Positions 24,309 to 35,989 of a stretch of DNA of 64,000 nucleotides are shown here, piece after piece. Position 1 is the first letter of the stretch. The number at the start of each line of letters is the position of its first letter. The notes beneath the pieces were generated by a model, which saw only the letters and a list, made by a program, of their open reading frames with translations, searched no databases and was not told the origin of the DNA. The DNA is taken from the NCBI RefSeq assembly GCF_020882245.1, contig NC_083600.1, positions 6,882,001-6,946,000 on the forward strand. Reading direction: 5' to 3'. Source of the DNA: Rhopalosiphum padi. Lineage: Eukaryota; Arthropoda; Insecta; Hemiptera; Aphididae. A program made the position numbers and the translations under genes.

Positions 24309-24325
24309 GTGACGTGTCACGTCAC
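24309..24325. promoter_or_regulatory. GTGACGTG-T-CACGTCAC palindrome
   Basis: A perfect 17-bp palindrome with a one-base centre containing two TGACGTG half-sites, which resemble bZIP (CREB/ATF or PAR-type) binding sites. It lies in a GC-elevated 200-bp island (24230-24420) that otherwise shows no coding frame. Function is inferred from the motif only. Confidence 0.35.
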
Positions 24326-24419
24326 TGTTACCGATCTATCGTACCTCATTGGTTTTGAAATTGATTATATCCTACCCGGCTACCCCGGATATGGCGCAAT
24401 TTGTTAGTGAACCTTTTAA

Positions 24420-25480
24420 TAGACAAATGATCTCTAAAATTAGGTGGCTTATAATACATCTTACTTTCATGTTGAAAATATTCGTGTCCAAACTGCGAAA
24501 TGAGTAGATTTTATTTGAATTTTATTTTCGTGTGTCTTTTTTTTAAATTTTAATCACACAACATGAAGTATTCCAACTCATATTATAATATTATTATAGC
24601 AAATATATTTTGAGTAATATATTATTATGCAAGCGTAATAATTATAGTTAAATTCAAAGTTTATTGTGTATTCTTATGTAGTGGTCAACTTATAACAATA
24701 ACACAGAAAAAATCAATAAGTTAAATTGTTGGTTTCAAATTGAAGAGAAAGCTTCTAATAAACTATGAAACATTCTTTAATCATGTTGAATAATAAATTA
24801 AGCACAAAATATCAAATTTAATTTTGATGACTGGTTTGCTACTCGATATAGACAGGCGAACTCGTCCATTTATACAACACCAAATATTATATGATATATT
24901 GTATTAGTTATTCGATATCTACTTGATCGTTTTACTAATAATTACATTCCTATTATGGTCCACGAAATTTGTGTCTAAAATGAACGTCTGGTTTTCCTCT
25001 TACATTATTTGAATATTCAACCATTCAAAAATATTACGTTTCACAAGGTACCTATATTGTATATGTATTATAATGTAATATTTACTGGACATTTTATAAA
25101 CAATTTTTCTTATACAACTATATAATATCTCACAGGGTGGTATTTTGGTTTTCTTTATTTCTTTTGAGAATGAATGTTATGATAAATTTAATAAAATAAA
25201 TATGTGTGCTTTTATAATAAACAAACATATTATTTAGTTATTTTTATGTACTCGCAAAAAAAAAACCATCATAATGTGGTATGAAAACTAGAAAATATTC
25301 TCATATAATAAAGAAATTATTCATCTGTTATAAACGTTATAACTTATAATTGAATAATAATATAACTAGTTTCATATTATGTATTTGTGTAATTTAAAAA
25401 ATTGGATGACTATTGAAATTTAAAAAAAATAAACTGCATGGTACATATACAGACACACACATATTGATAATCATTTGCTT
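24420..25480. other. AT-rich noncoding stretch
   Basis: No coding frame was found on either strand. Nothing notable. Confidence 0.65.
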
Positions 25481-25482
25481 AC

Positions 25483-25531
25483 TATGACATTGGCGGATTG
25501 GATACTTTGATGAACTACTCTTTGTTTTCTA
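25483..25531 (-). CDS. candidate 49-nt internal exon
   Basis: Minus strand: acceptor TTTGTTTTATGAG, one base, then RKQRVVHQSIQSANVI, then donor GTAAGC. It starts phase 2 and ends phase 0. The other two frames contain stops. It could be spliced in frame to the candidate at 22228-22274. Short, so chance is possible. Confidence 0.22.
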
Positions 25532-25713
25532 CTCATAAAACAAATTATAGATTAATCGCATTGAATGGTGGAATTAAATTGTATTTTTCATTGTCATTCT
25601 ACGTGATGAAAATATACACTTAATGCGTATTTGTCACTATGCTATTTTTTAGACAATTTTCGTGATACTATATAAAATTTGATAAAAAAAATAACCAAAA
25701 ATTATTAGTCACA

Positions 25714-25875
25714 TCAATTTCCTAGATTTCTCATCTCATGTAGCCTAGGGTTGAGGGTGAAGACTTGAATGTTCTCCATAAGCCCAAAAGCAGTGACGAA
25801 TGACTCACAGTTTACGTGTGTGTAATACCAAAACTGATCACAAAACAGAGAATACAGAATACATGGAACTCTAGA
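25714..25875 (-). CDS. 53-codon open frame in a GC-elevated patch
   Basis: The minus frame contains CDQFWYYTHVNCESFVTAFG and MENIQVFTLNPRLHEMRNLG, then TGA. No ATG opens it; upstream it stops at TAG inside the palindrome CTCTAGACTAGAG (25869-25881). On the plus strand the same patch reads PRVEGEDLNVLHKPKSSDE-stop after a TTTCTCATCTCATGTAG acceptor. It may be a relic of a repeat or an exon; unrecognised. Confidence 0.2.
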   Translation of the reverse strand, partial: SRVPCILYSLFCDQFWYYTHVNCESFVTAFGLMENIQVFTLNPRLHEMRNLGN

Positions 25876-25964
25876 CTAGAGGAAAAATACGTGGCCCTGA
25901 ATATTAAACTTATTCTCGACCATTCTTTATAAATCCGATAAAGATGAATTATAATATACATATA

Positions 25965-26001
25965 TATTATATAATATATGTATATATATATATATATATA
26001 T
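25965..26001. repeat. (TA)n tract
   Basis: Alternating AT with two interruptions. It generates the spurious tyrosine/isoleucine-rich minus frame at 25812-26048. Confidence 0.85.
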
Positions 26002-26049
26002 GGATGAGAATAATATTGGTTTAAATGAAATCGAATCTTCCATATCAAT

Positions 26050-28165
26050 TTACAGACATTTAATATTGTATAGATACTCCAGAAATTTGACCAATTTATT
26101 ATTCAATAAAAATAATATGAATTTATAATATATTTTACGTTCTTTTAATCGTTAGATATATAAAATAATTTAAATTATCTAATTGCTCATATCGTGTAGT
26201 AAATATAACAATTTTATATAAATAACATTTTAAATATTCAATACTTAGAAATTGATACCAATATGCAATAGGTATTATAAAAAATATTCATATTATAGTT
26301 TAAGCTAACACAATTTAAATTTCAATACTAAGTATAACAAGAAAGATAAAATTCAAAGAATAAGATAATTTCACCATTTGAATTGAATTAAAAAATGAAA
26401 ATAATAATAAATTTATAAAAACATTTACATGGGATATTTGTTGATTTAATTAAAATGTAAACAATATTTCATTTAAGTCTGCGTATTTGTAGAGTCTAAG
26501 GTAATTTAAATATTTTTCATTTGCAATATTGAGGTTTATATACTAACACCTGTATCCTATATACAGAGTATCTCTTTTTTTTTATTACTGTCAATAATTT
26601 GTTTTAAGTATAATTTTAAAAATAACCATTTTATAATATAGAATTACATTTATTATTATTCATAATATTTTTTGGTCCACGTGAAAAAAATTAATTTAAA
26701 TTAATTAAATCTAAGAGTAGTGATGAATTTATTTATTTTACGATTATGTGAGTTTTTAATTTTAGATTCTGAACGAACCTATAGATTAAATTTATAATGA
26801 TACAACGAAGCATGTATTTTTTTTTATCTGTGTATACATGTTGTAGATTAATATTATCTTTGAACAATTATGCCAAACCCGTTTTAAAAAAATAATAAAA
26901 CAAATTGTTTATTTGTTTCAATTTATAAATTAATAACTGTAAAAATTGTAACTACAATCTAAAATATCATATAAGAATTTACTGAACAGAATAACTGAAC
27001 TATAAAACAATTTTAAAACAATTTGTGCTATTTATAGATATAAATTGTCTACGTATTAAGTTTAACTTCTTATATACCATTTAAAAAATATCGAAAATCC
27101 ATGGTAATATATTTTTTATTCACTTTTAAAGATCAAATTTGAAATTGATCATTTTTTTAGTTATTTTGTACATAGAAATATTAATAAAATTATTTATTTT
27201 AATATCTAAAATTGTTAAATGTACATTAAGGCTCTCTATAATGTAGCATCTCAGTAATATAACATATTATGTTTTTTATTAAAATCAAAAAAAAAGTTTA
27301 GCGTAAAGTAACATTAGATTTTAATAAGTTCAAATTTTAACAAATTATTTCCACTACGTAATTCGATATTTAAATGAAATGTAACGATATTAATTTTATT
27401 ATTGTAATTGAAAATATATTATTTGAAGAGACTTGAAACTTGATACCACAACCTTAATTATTTTCTATACAAAAAGCATTTTACAAAATATTAGGATTAG
27501 TTTTAAATTATTTATAGCACAAAATATTTAAACATATCATACGACGGTATTGATAGCTAGTACAAAATTATAAGAAAAAAATTATGGTTACTGATATTTG
27601 GCAAAAATCTGTTCAATCTACGTCGTACTACTAATAGAAAAACATATTACTAGTTTTTATAAAAATAACTATAAACATATACTTAGAAATATAACCCAAC
27701 AGATCGTCTTTACTTAGAACCGTGTATCATATAAGTACAATATTGTATCAATACATTATTGAATTTAAATTTATCCTATCCACTATAGTGACCCACTTGA
27801 GGTGAGGTGCATATGAAATTTTACAACAGAGTGAGTTAAAGGTATTTTATAAATAAGTTTTTTTTTTCTAAATCAAATTTTAAAAATTTCCATAGCTCAT
27901 TTATTTAAAATATATTTAAGATAATTTCACAAAATCCAAATTTATTATCATAAGGGAGTAAGATATATACAATAGTATATAGATACTAGACTTTTCAGGG
28001 ATAATATGAAATATTAATTCAAAATTGTAAACATCAAGTAATACACACAACCTGTCGAAGTACAATTTAAAAGATAATTCCTTCCTACCCACATTCATTA
28101 TTATGTTCTAATTGTACACTTGAAAATAATTTCCGGTAAATAAACAATAGTTATATTAAACACTA
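26050..28165. other. AT-rich noncoding stretch
   Basis: Apart from the repeat copy at 26761 nothing is recognisable. The minus frame at 27916-28098 is AT-driven. Confidence 0.65.
26761..26840 (+). repeat. dispersed repeat head, copy 3 (opposite orientation)
   Basis: TTTAGATTCTGAACGAACCT at the start and GAAGCATGTATTTTTTTTTT toward the end match the head and T-rich tail of the copy at 61926-62005. The middle is more diverged. It is the only copy on the plus strand. Confidence 0.5.
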
Positions 28166-28181
28166 CTGACCAACAGCGTAG

Positions 28182-28364
28182 TACAATGTGTTCCTGGCGC
28201 GTGGCTGTATGCTTCCAAAATTCCGGACTGGAGTCATGTCGCGGTTCACTCACCACAGACCACTTATCTTGACCCAATTAATCCTGGATCTAGTTAACCT
28301 GCTCCCAGGAGAGCTTAGGATTGTCTTCGGGCCTGAGGCTTTCGCGGTCTGTTTGTTAATATAA
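28182..28364 (+). CDS. unassigned GC-rich island, 60-codon open frame
   Basis: About 190 bp of roughly balanced base composition in AT-rich DNA. The plus frame is open from 28182 to TAA at 28362; from the ATG at 28209 it reads MLPKFRTGVMSRFTHHRPLI, then LTQLILDLVNLLPGELRIVF, GPEAFAVCLL. Many codons end in G or C. The minus strand is also nearly open (one TGA), including KASGPKTILSSPGSRLTRSR. No flanking splice site is convincing. Weak inverted TTATATTAA / TTAATATAA strings flank the island at 28151 and 28356. It may be a transposon relic, an exon, or a structured RNA. Unrecognised. Confidence 0.3.
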   Translation, partial: YNVFLARGCMLPKFRTGVMSRFTHHRPLILTQLILDLVNLLPGELRIVFGPEAFAVCLLI

Positions 28365-28518
28365 TCTTCAATTTAAATTTATCTCTTTGTTGAAAATCGG
28401 CAACGATAACGAGGTTCGTGTTTACCATTATGAAAATTTAGTAGAATTATAAACGATCTGATAATAATATGAAAATCCATGGTTATTAATATTCTTCTTT
28501 TACCATACATTTTGTCAG

Positions 28519-28588
28519 ATGTGTTATAAATTACTGGCGTAATGGTATTCAACGAACAATGGAAGAAGTCTCGAGAAGTCTCAGATAA
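28519..28588 (+). CDS. candidate terminal exon
   Basis: A strong acceptor TTCTTCTTTTACCATACATTTTGTCAG is followed by one base and 22 codons, CVINYWRNGIQRTMEEVSRS-LR, then TAA. The one-base start fits the phase left by the exon at 14244-14292. It contains a 9-bp tandem duplication AGAAGTCTC (28564, 28574). Alternatively, the minus strand reads FSRLLPLFVEYHYA between an AG and a GTAATT. Confidence 0.18.
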
Positions 28589-28599
28589 AAACTAAACAT

Positions 28600-31500
28600 T
28601 TTAATTTTAATAAGTTTGTTTGAAGCTGTATTTTAGTTCATTTCATTGTTAAAATAATAATAATCATAATAATAGGCTTTTCTTTAGTAAATATATTATT
28701 TACGAATAAAATTGTTTGAAAATTATGCTAGAATTATTCGATCTATTGGCAAACCAAGAATAATCAATTCTTAGTCATTTAGTATCACTAAATAACGTTA
28801 AATATTTATGTCGAATAGTTTACATCTTTTCACTATAGTTATACTATTTATTGTGTTTTAACTAGAATCTATAATATTACGCCATTTAAATTCATAAAAC
28901 TATTCTGATAAGTGCGTATCATACTACAGTGAAATAAAATAAATATCAATAATATTTGTAAACAATTTTATTTAAAACACAATGAATGATTATTTTCAGC
29001 TCTTTATAAACGGCTATATTTACCCATGGAACGATTTAAATGTATATGAAAAAATCTTTGTACCTAGTTGTAGGTACGAATGTAACTGGTCCATTACTCA
29101 GTTATATATTTCTAAGAATAAACACTTATAGATAATTTTGTATTAACTTTTTAGACTTAATGTGATAAAATTAAAAATTGTATGCATTTTGAACGATATA
29201 ATATTTTACAAGTATCATACTTGTAGTATTCATAATTGTTACTATTATATATATTCAAATTTTAAAATGGGATATGAATAAAATATGTGACATTTCATAA
29301 TATTATATTATATTTCAATTTTTTTTTCACCCAAAAACAAATTTTTTATTATACATAAATAAATAAAAACTCATCATAAATATTCTCCGAATAGGTTGAA
29401 AATATAAATAAATGAAAAAATATATATATTAGATATAATATATCTAATATTTTTTATATATTTATATTATAAATATAGAGATTTGAAATAGTTGAAATAT
29501 TTTTATTAAATTTAGTATAATATAATAGATATTATATTACTGTATCTTTAAAGGGCCCGCTTTGGACTAAAATTTCTTATATCATATTCTAGTACTTATA
29601 TAATAAAAAAAATACGTACGGTTTATTTTATAAATCTCATCCTTGTTAAGAATATATTGTAATACGTTGCAATGTTAAAAAATAGTTACCTGAAACATAA
29701 AAAATAACATAATAATGATTAGAAATATAATCTTACAAACAAATTCAGAACTACAGAGTGAGAGTAAAAATAATTTATCAGTGTTTTGTTGTAAAGGTTT
29801 TAAAGAAAAATATAGAAACGTTGTAGACGGGGCTTCTTATATTGTAATTTTTATCGATAGATCTTTATATAAAGTATAGTTTGATATAAAACCTGTAAGA
29901 CAATTATTTATTTTCAAATGCGAACATTTGTTTTATTAACTTATGTTGTTAGTATTAGATTTATAAATAGTATTCATAACTAAATAATAATGAAAATAAT
30001 TTTTACCTAATATAATTCTATCAATAACAAATCCTAACTCCTGAGTACGTACACATCAAACACTTTTGATGCGAAAAATCTTTTTTCAAAAGCTTTACTT
30101 AATTCGTGATTAATTTTTTGTACCTGATAATAATTAAAATATTATAGTATTGTAAATACGTGACCTTCCGTCGATTTGTTTGTTTACGAAAAACGAATAT
30201 TAAATATTTTTTTATTTTTATTATTTTTTTTTTTAGAGTTACCAGTGATAACATAAAATTAATATAGTTATTATAATTGAATATAATAATTGTAGACTTG
30301 TATTTTATAACTCGACTCCTATTACTATGTTAAACATATTCTGTGTAAAATAAATTTAACAGAGTTTAAGACAGGGTAAATTCACTGGCATTATTCAATT
30401 TTTCATTTGCAGCGTCATACAAAATCAACTAGTAAAAAATAAATTACTAATAGCAATATGAATATATAATAAAAAAACCCTTAGAAATAAAGGCTGACAG
30501 ACCATTTCCGCTTATGGTCGTTTTTTGTATGCCATGATTTAAAACATCCATTACTGTGACCTACCTGCTCAATGACAATGTACACTTATTACTTGCTAGT
30601 TGCTACTATACATCAGTGTGATTTGAAAATATTATCTTACTGAGATATATATCTAAACACACGATTTAGTTACACAACATCGCTGTCGCACAAAAGGTAT
30701 AAAAATCCTGAGTATCAGAAGTATAACTTAAAAAGAATAATAGGTGGTTAAAATAATCAAATAAAATAATATTATCAAGCTTAAGTGTTGGGTTTATACC
30801 ATACAAAAATATTAGTTAAATGCATTTAAATAAATCTAAATTCAAAGTGTATTAATACTTTATAAAATAAAAACTGCAAACGCTAATAACTTTGCTGTTG
30901 ATGAATATTTTTAAATAATGATAGTTATAAAAAAAAAACTACAATAGTTTATAATTTTTATTAAATATTTTTAAGAGATATAATAATATATTATTTTTGG
31001 CATATTTAATAGTGCCTTTTCTATTTTGCATTTGTATAGGTACATAGATAAGAATATTAATAATTAAATAAATACCTAAAAAATGCATGATATTTTTAAC
31101 TATTGATTAATAGTTTTCTCGATTTAATCGTCAACTTTATTAGAAAAATATGAAACAAAATTAATTGAATTAAAAATCATTAATATTTTTATTTAAATTG
31201 TGTACGATTTATAACATATGTTCCAACAGGAATTGGTATAATAATCTTATATATATATTATATATATATTTTTTTTTTATTAGTCCCATTTTGAATTAAA
31301 CTAAGTTATAATCAATTGCATTGCAATTAAAATTGTATTTTCAAAGTTAAAGTATTATTTAAACTTAGATAGCAACTATCATAATGTTAAACTGGAAAGA
31401 AATGTTAGAAGAAAATATCGTTATTTTAAATTATTTGATCGTGAATCAATTTTATAGCAGTATTTAAGTACTTAGATTGTTACTATTAAAAACATACTAA

Positions 31501-34270
31501 ATAATGCCGTTTCGTTTAATTTACACATAAACATATTAACGACTAAAATTGTTTAATTTTAAATTAGAACACAATTGGTTTATAAAATATAATCTATATT
31601 TTTACGTTTTTCCACTGTATCGTAAAGACATTGCAATAAAACGTTTATGACTGAATTTCAAGTGTATCTGCCTAATGATATACTTGTGTATCATAAGTTC
31701 AAGTCATCTAAGTTGACAAGTCACCTATTTCGAGTCATTAAAGATTTATATTAATATCCTAACCTTCAGTTGATATCTGTCATCCAAAGTTCATTAATAT
31801 TACTTATTTCAACGTAGTAAGGTTAAGTTTGATGTCAATATAATGCAGGTCAAAATAATTATGATATTCACACGAGAAGAAACTTTACTTAAAAACTCTT
31901 ATTAATACAAAATTAAAAGTTAAAAAAAAATGTATTTAATTTAATCTGAGATATTTATACATCTGAAAATAAAAAAGCTAATACAGTACATTCAAATGTA
32001 TCATACACATACAATAATTATTTTGATAGGTAGAATCAATATTTTTTATTTAAATACAAACTTAAATCTTAATATAAAGTAGTCAGCATTTGATAAAATA
32101 TATCATTTTACTTATAGTGCAAACATAATTTAAAATTTAAGTATTATTTTATTTATATATTTTATTTTTGTATCATAATATAATAATTATGTACTTAAAC
32201 ACGACAAAGTAAATATTTTTATGAAATTTAAAGTGGTGTGGCTAGTATAAACTTAAGTATAATTTTAGTATATTATGTAAATTAAATTATTGGCATATTA
32301 ATTCAGCTATATTCACATTATTTTAGTGTTATGTATTTTTTATATACCTATATTAGATTTGCAAACATCACTTGATATTTATGTAAATATTGTTACACTA
32401 GGAACGCTTATATAATAATTAATTGTATTCATTGCTTGATTAATATCTCAAAGCTTTTATATAATTATGTTAACAGTAATAATTGAAAATAATTTTAAAC
32501 TCCTATTATAATATATTAAATGATAATAATATGTTTTTCATCAAATTTCGTTAACATAGTAGCTTTTGGCATAAAATACTTTACTTTAATTTTACTAATA
32601 CCATGTGTAAAAATTAAATCTAGTAATAAGCGACTATCGTAGTGACTATATCTTTTAAAGGTTCTCAACGTGTGAAAACTATTTTTATTTAAATTTAAAG
32701 GTTTAAACAAAGTTTAATTTATTCTAAATTGAGACACACTATCAGAATTGTATAACAAAGTTTAATATAATATATCATGAACATAATATATGTATAACCT
32801 ACTCATATTTATTTTGCACTTATGGAAAAACGAATCAATAATATTTCAACAGAATATTTTGTTTAATATTACTCTGAATATAATATACATTGTACAATAA
32901 ACACAACCATTAGTTCTTACTCGGAAATAATCTTTCAAAAATATAAGATGAATTTAATATTTGTATAGTTACTTAAAAGAGCAGTTTTACACAAAGCTGT
33001 TTTTAAAAACAACTATTACTTTATAAAATCAAAAGTAAAGGTAAATTCATTTTAGATCTTAGGCATTATAAAATATTATGCTGTATTTTATTGTTTTTAA
33101 GCTCAACTATATGAAGTGAAATTACTGCAGTATCGTGAACTAACAAGTATAAACATTGTATGTTATTTATGTAATTTTGTTTTTTATTCCTAACTTGAAA
33201 CTGACTAAAAAGTATTTACTTATGATTTAACGTTTTAATATGCAGTTTTTGCAGAAAATAATTAATTCAAAAAAATATAACTCATATGATTTATAAGCAA
33301 TTATTTTCATTCTCTCATTAATAAGTGTCTTTCGTATCCAAACAAATCAATGTATTATTTCCAATTTTCTAAAGTAAGAACAATCAGTACAGGCAGTTCT
33401 GTGTACGGCTCTAAAATATTTATTTTTCAACAAATCAATTAATAAAACTTTACAAAGAATTAAGTTTAGATTTGTATTATTAGTTATAATCTAATATTCT
33501 TTCTCGATTTATAATTAAATAATAATTAAAAAGACAAAGGATCATTTTAGATTAGCAAGTTCTTATTATTTAATGTATTGTTCATAAACTAATAACAAAA
33601 AAAAAAAAATGAAAATTCATAATTTGAATTAATACATAAATAGTGATTTAAAATACTGTTATTCAAATTGAATAATTTACTATTTTTAAGGACAATTTTC
33701 TATTCAAACCAAATAATATAAAATAAATATTTTTGTCTATTATACATAAAAAAAGTTCAAACAGAATAATCTAAATTAAAACGTGGTTATATTTTTACAT
33801 TAATAAATTTTTCAACGTTCATTTGAAAAAAACATTAATTAAGAACAGACATTTTTTTTTTTTACTTGGATATAAACCATAAAATTACATTTTAGTCATA
33901 TAATAATTATAATATTATTAACTATTTTATTATAAATATATATTGAAGTATTCTTTTTAGCTTTGTCTGTAATATTATTAAAACAGTGGAATAAACAATA
34001 TATGTATACATAATATAAGCAGATAAATTATATACCTAAATATAGTTTAGTAAACTATAGTAACTAAAATTTATTGTATAGTATTCAATCTTGTACTCAT
34101 TAATATTCATCAATTTTAAAAAAAAATTAAAATCAGCATTAAAATGATGTTTTTATAAGTGTATTGTATATTACTCGAGCGATAAAACTTTTCACATTTT
34201 TTTTTTGAATATGTCTTTTAACATTAAACGGCTCGTAGCAAAATTCAGATTTCCTTACATTCCTCGTTTA
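28600..34270. other. AT-rich noncoding stretch
   Basis: The longest featureless block so far. Minor items are a 25-bp palindrome at 29426-29450, a GACCAT-TTCCGCTT-ATGGTC hairpin near 30510, and a TATCGATA at 29852. The minus frame at 32516-32710 has no recognisable domain. Confidence 0.65.
29426..29450. repeat. 25-bp AT-rich palindrome
   Basis: ATATTAGATATA-A-TATATCTAATAT, flanked by an A-run and a T-run that lengthen the imperfect stem. Confidence 0.7.
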
Positions 34271-34282
34271 ATGGGGTATTAA

Positions 34283-34525
34283 TTGTTTCTATCATCAACA
34301 AACGCTTGTGAATTTATCCAAGAACGCGGAAACCCACGGGATCTAATAGTATTTTGTGTTCTTAAGCGTTTGTTTGTAACACTTTGTCTCAATGAGAATT
34401 GCACAAAAAGCCATCCTCAGGGAATTTCAACGATTCACGTGCTTTTTCAAAAAAATTTGAGTGGATTTGATTTTGCAGACGTACAGTTTTTTGTTTCCGT
34501 TTTTCGTTTGACAACAACCTTTTAA
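34283..34525 (+). CDS. open frame with one CCCH-type zinc-finger signature
   Basis: An 80-codon open stretch with no ATG near its start. Residues 25-44 spell C-X9-C-X4-C-X3-H (CVLKRLFVTLCLNENCTKSH), which fits the consensus C-X4-15-C-X4-6-C-X3-H of RNA-binding CCCH fingers. Residues before it (ERGNPRDLIVF) and after it (PQGISTIHVLF) look protein-like, while the end is T-rich and less convincing. A possible acceptor is TTTATCCAAG before AACGCGG; no good donor follows before the stop at 34525. The opposite strand is also open (34427-34690). It may be an exon of a CCCH protein, a decayed fragment, or coincidence. Confidence 0.3.
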   Translation: MFLSSTNACEFIQERGNPRDLIVFCVLKRLFVTLCLNENCTKSHPQGISTIHVLFQKNLSGFDFADVQFFVSVFRLTTTF

Positions 34526-34689
34526 AGTATTTATATTATAATACATATCATACATAAAAACGTACGTGTGTGTGGTAGAAAACTTGTCAAAAACATAATT
34601 TCTGTGCCAAGCCGAGTGGTGAGTGGTGTGTGCTATGTGGATAGAATATTGATACGTTTCATGCATACGGAATAAAAGGAAGGAGTTCA

Positions 34690-34930
34690 CTTAACCGATA
34701 AATCTTTTCAAATTTTATCGATAAGGGACCACGAATTCCACGCGTGAATGACACGCGTGTCTAGTGTCCACGATGAAAATCCGGAAACCGTTTAACTTGC
34801 AAATGCCATCAAGGGTCGGTAACTCAACGCAGCTATACCGTCGGATCGAACCCGAATACCATACATCGTCGTCCGCACGTAGTTGTCCCTGTGTAATCCA
34901 ATAACGAGTGTAATTTTACTATATGGTCTG
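34690..34930. promoter_or_regulatory. CpG-containing promoter-like region with DRE and twin CACGCGTG
   Basis: TATCGATA at 34716 is followed by CACGCGTG at 34739 and again at 34752; the second sits within the 12-bp palindrome GACACGCGTGTC (34750-34761). About 130 bp of CpG-rich sequence follows. DREF sites near CpG-rich DNA are typical of insect core promoters. A frame MFAKTPKDKSQVLLENNRCQ starts at 34964 just downstream but ends after 23 codons. Direction is not resolved. Confidence 0.35.
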
Positions 34931-35039
34931 TACTCTGTTTATTGGGACCATTATTAGAGCAATGTTTGCAAAAACACCAAAAGATAAATCACAAGTACTT
35001 CTCGAGAATAATCGTTGCCAAAGAGAAAACTAAAGGTAG

Positions 35040-35910
35040 AACATTATTGTAATACAACCGTTGTTTTTATACACGACATTTAATTCTAAATTTTGAGTAG
35101 ACAACTTAATAATTCGTTTAGATCTCGATTACATTCCATGGATATTTTATAATAAGGCTTAGCATCACTATTTTCTTTTAAATCAATTACACTTTACATT
35201 TTAACAACCTTTAAACAGTAACACGTTTAATAATCGAAGTATTAATATTATTTCAAATAAAATAAAAATATTATAAGTTCACTCAAACCGTTCAAAATCT
35301 AAATAAAATACAATATTTTATAGGTTACTAGAAAAAATGATCAACTAAATATGTAGAAAGGTATACATTTGAATGTAAGTTTTTTCGGTGAAATGACTTG
35401 TGAACGCTTGAGTATGAAAAAAAACATGTTTTAAATGATTTTTGGTAGTAACATTAATTTAAATTTTATTAATTCATCCAAAAATTGTATTATTAAATCA
35501 AATCCAAAATCTGTTAACTTAATGATAGGTACTTTGATAAGATTTTTATTGCATACCATAAGCATGTACTTTGTCAAAGCGTGCATAATAATATACAATT
35601 TGCACTAGTTGTCTCCGTGCACTTTATTGCCCGTACAAAATACATACACGTTAAATTTGATTGCCTGATGTTAACATTTTGAGTAAGGTATGTGTTTTAA
35701 AATTCTTCAAAGTTTCTATCAATTTTCTAATACTTTTTTGTAAACTAAATAATTAGTTTTTTTTTGCTCGATGCAAAGATCTTTAAATAGTTTTCTGACG
35801 GAGTAAACAATATAATTACCAATTATTATCCTCGTTCACTTCGTTTCCCATTAAGATTACGACTTTTACGTGGTTCAAATGTTGTCCAGTTCATTATTTT
35901 TCCTATTCTT
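35040..35910. other. AT-rich noncoding stretch
   Basis: Nothing recognisable up to the acceptor-like site at 35916. Confidence 0.6.
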
Positions 35911-35916
35911 TCACAG

Positions 35917-35983
35917 ACGACAGTACGACACGACGTTCTTTTTATACATTTATACTCAAATGCTTAATAGGCGATTATATTAG
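35917..35983 (+). CDS. candidate terminal exon
   Basis: A very strong acceptor TTTTTCCTATTCTTTCACAG is followed by one base and RQYDTTFFLYIYTQMLNRRL-Y, then TAG. The first seven codons mostly end in G or C; the rest are AT-rich. Its phase also fits the exon at 14244-14292, as does the rival candidate at 28519. Unrecognised. Confidence 0.2.
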
Positions 35984-35989
35984 AAAACA

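Noticed and set aside
25812..26048. Minus ORF with a Tyr/Ile-rich middle
   Set aside because: Generated by the (TA)n tract.
34427..34690. 87-codon minus ORF ending KLYVCKIKSTQIFLKKHVNR, considered as a C2H2 finger
   Set aside because: Lacks the second Cys and paired His of a C2H2 finger; the opposite strand has the better motif.
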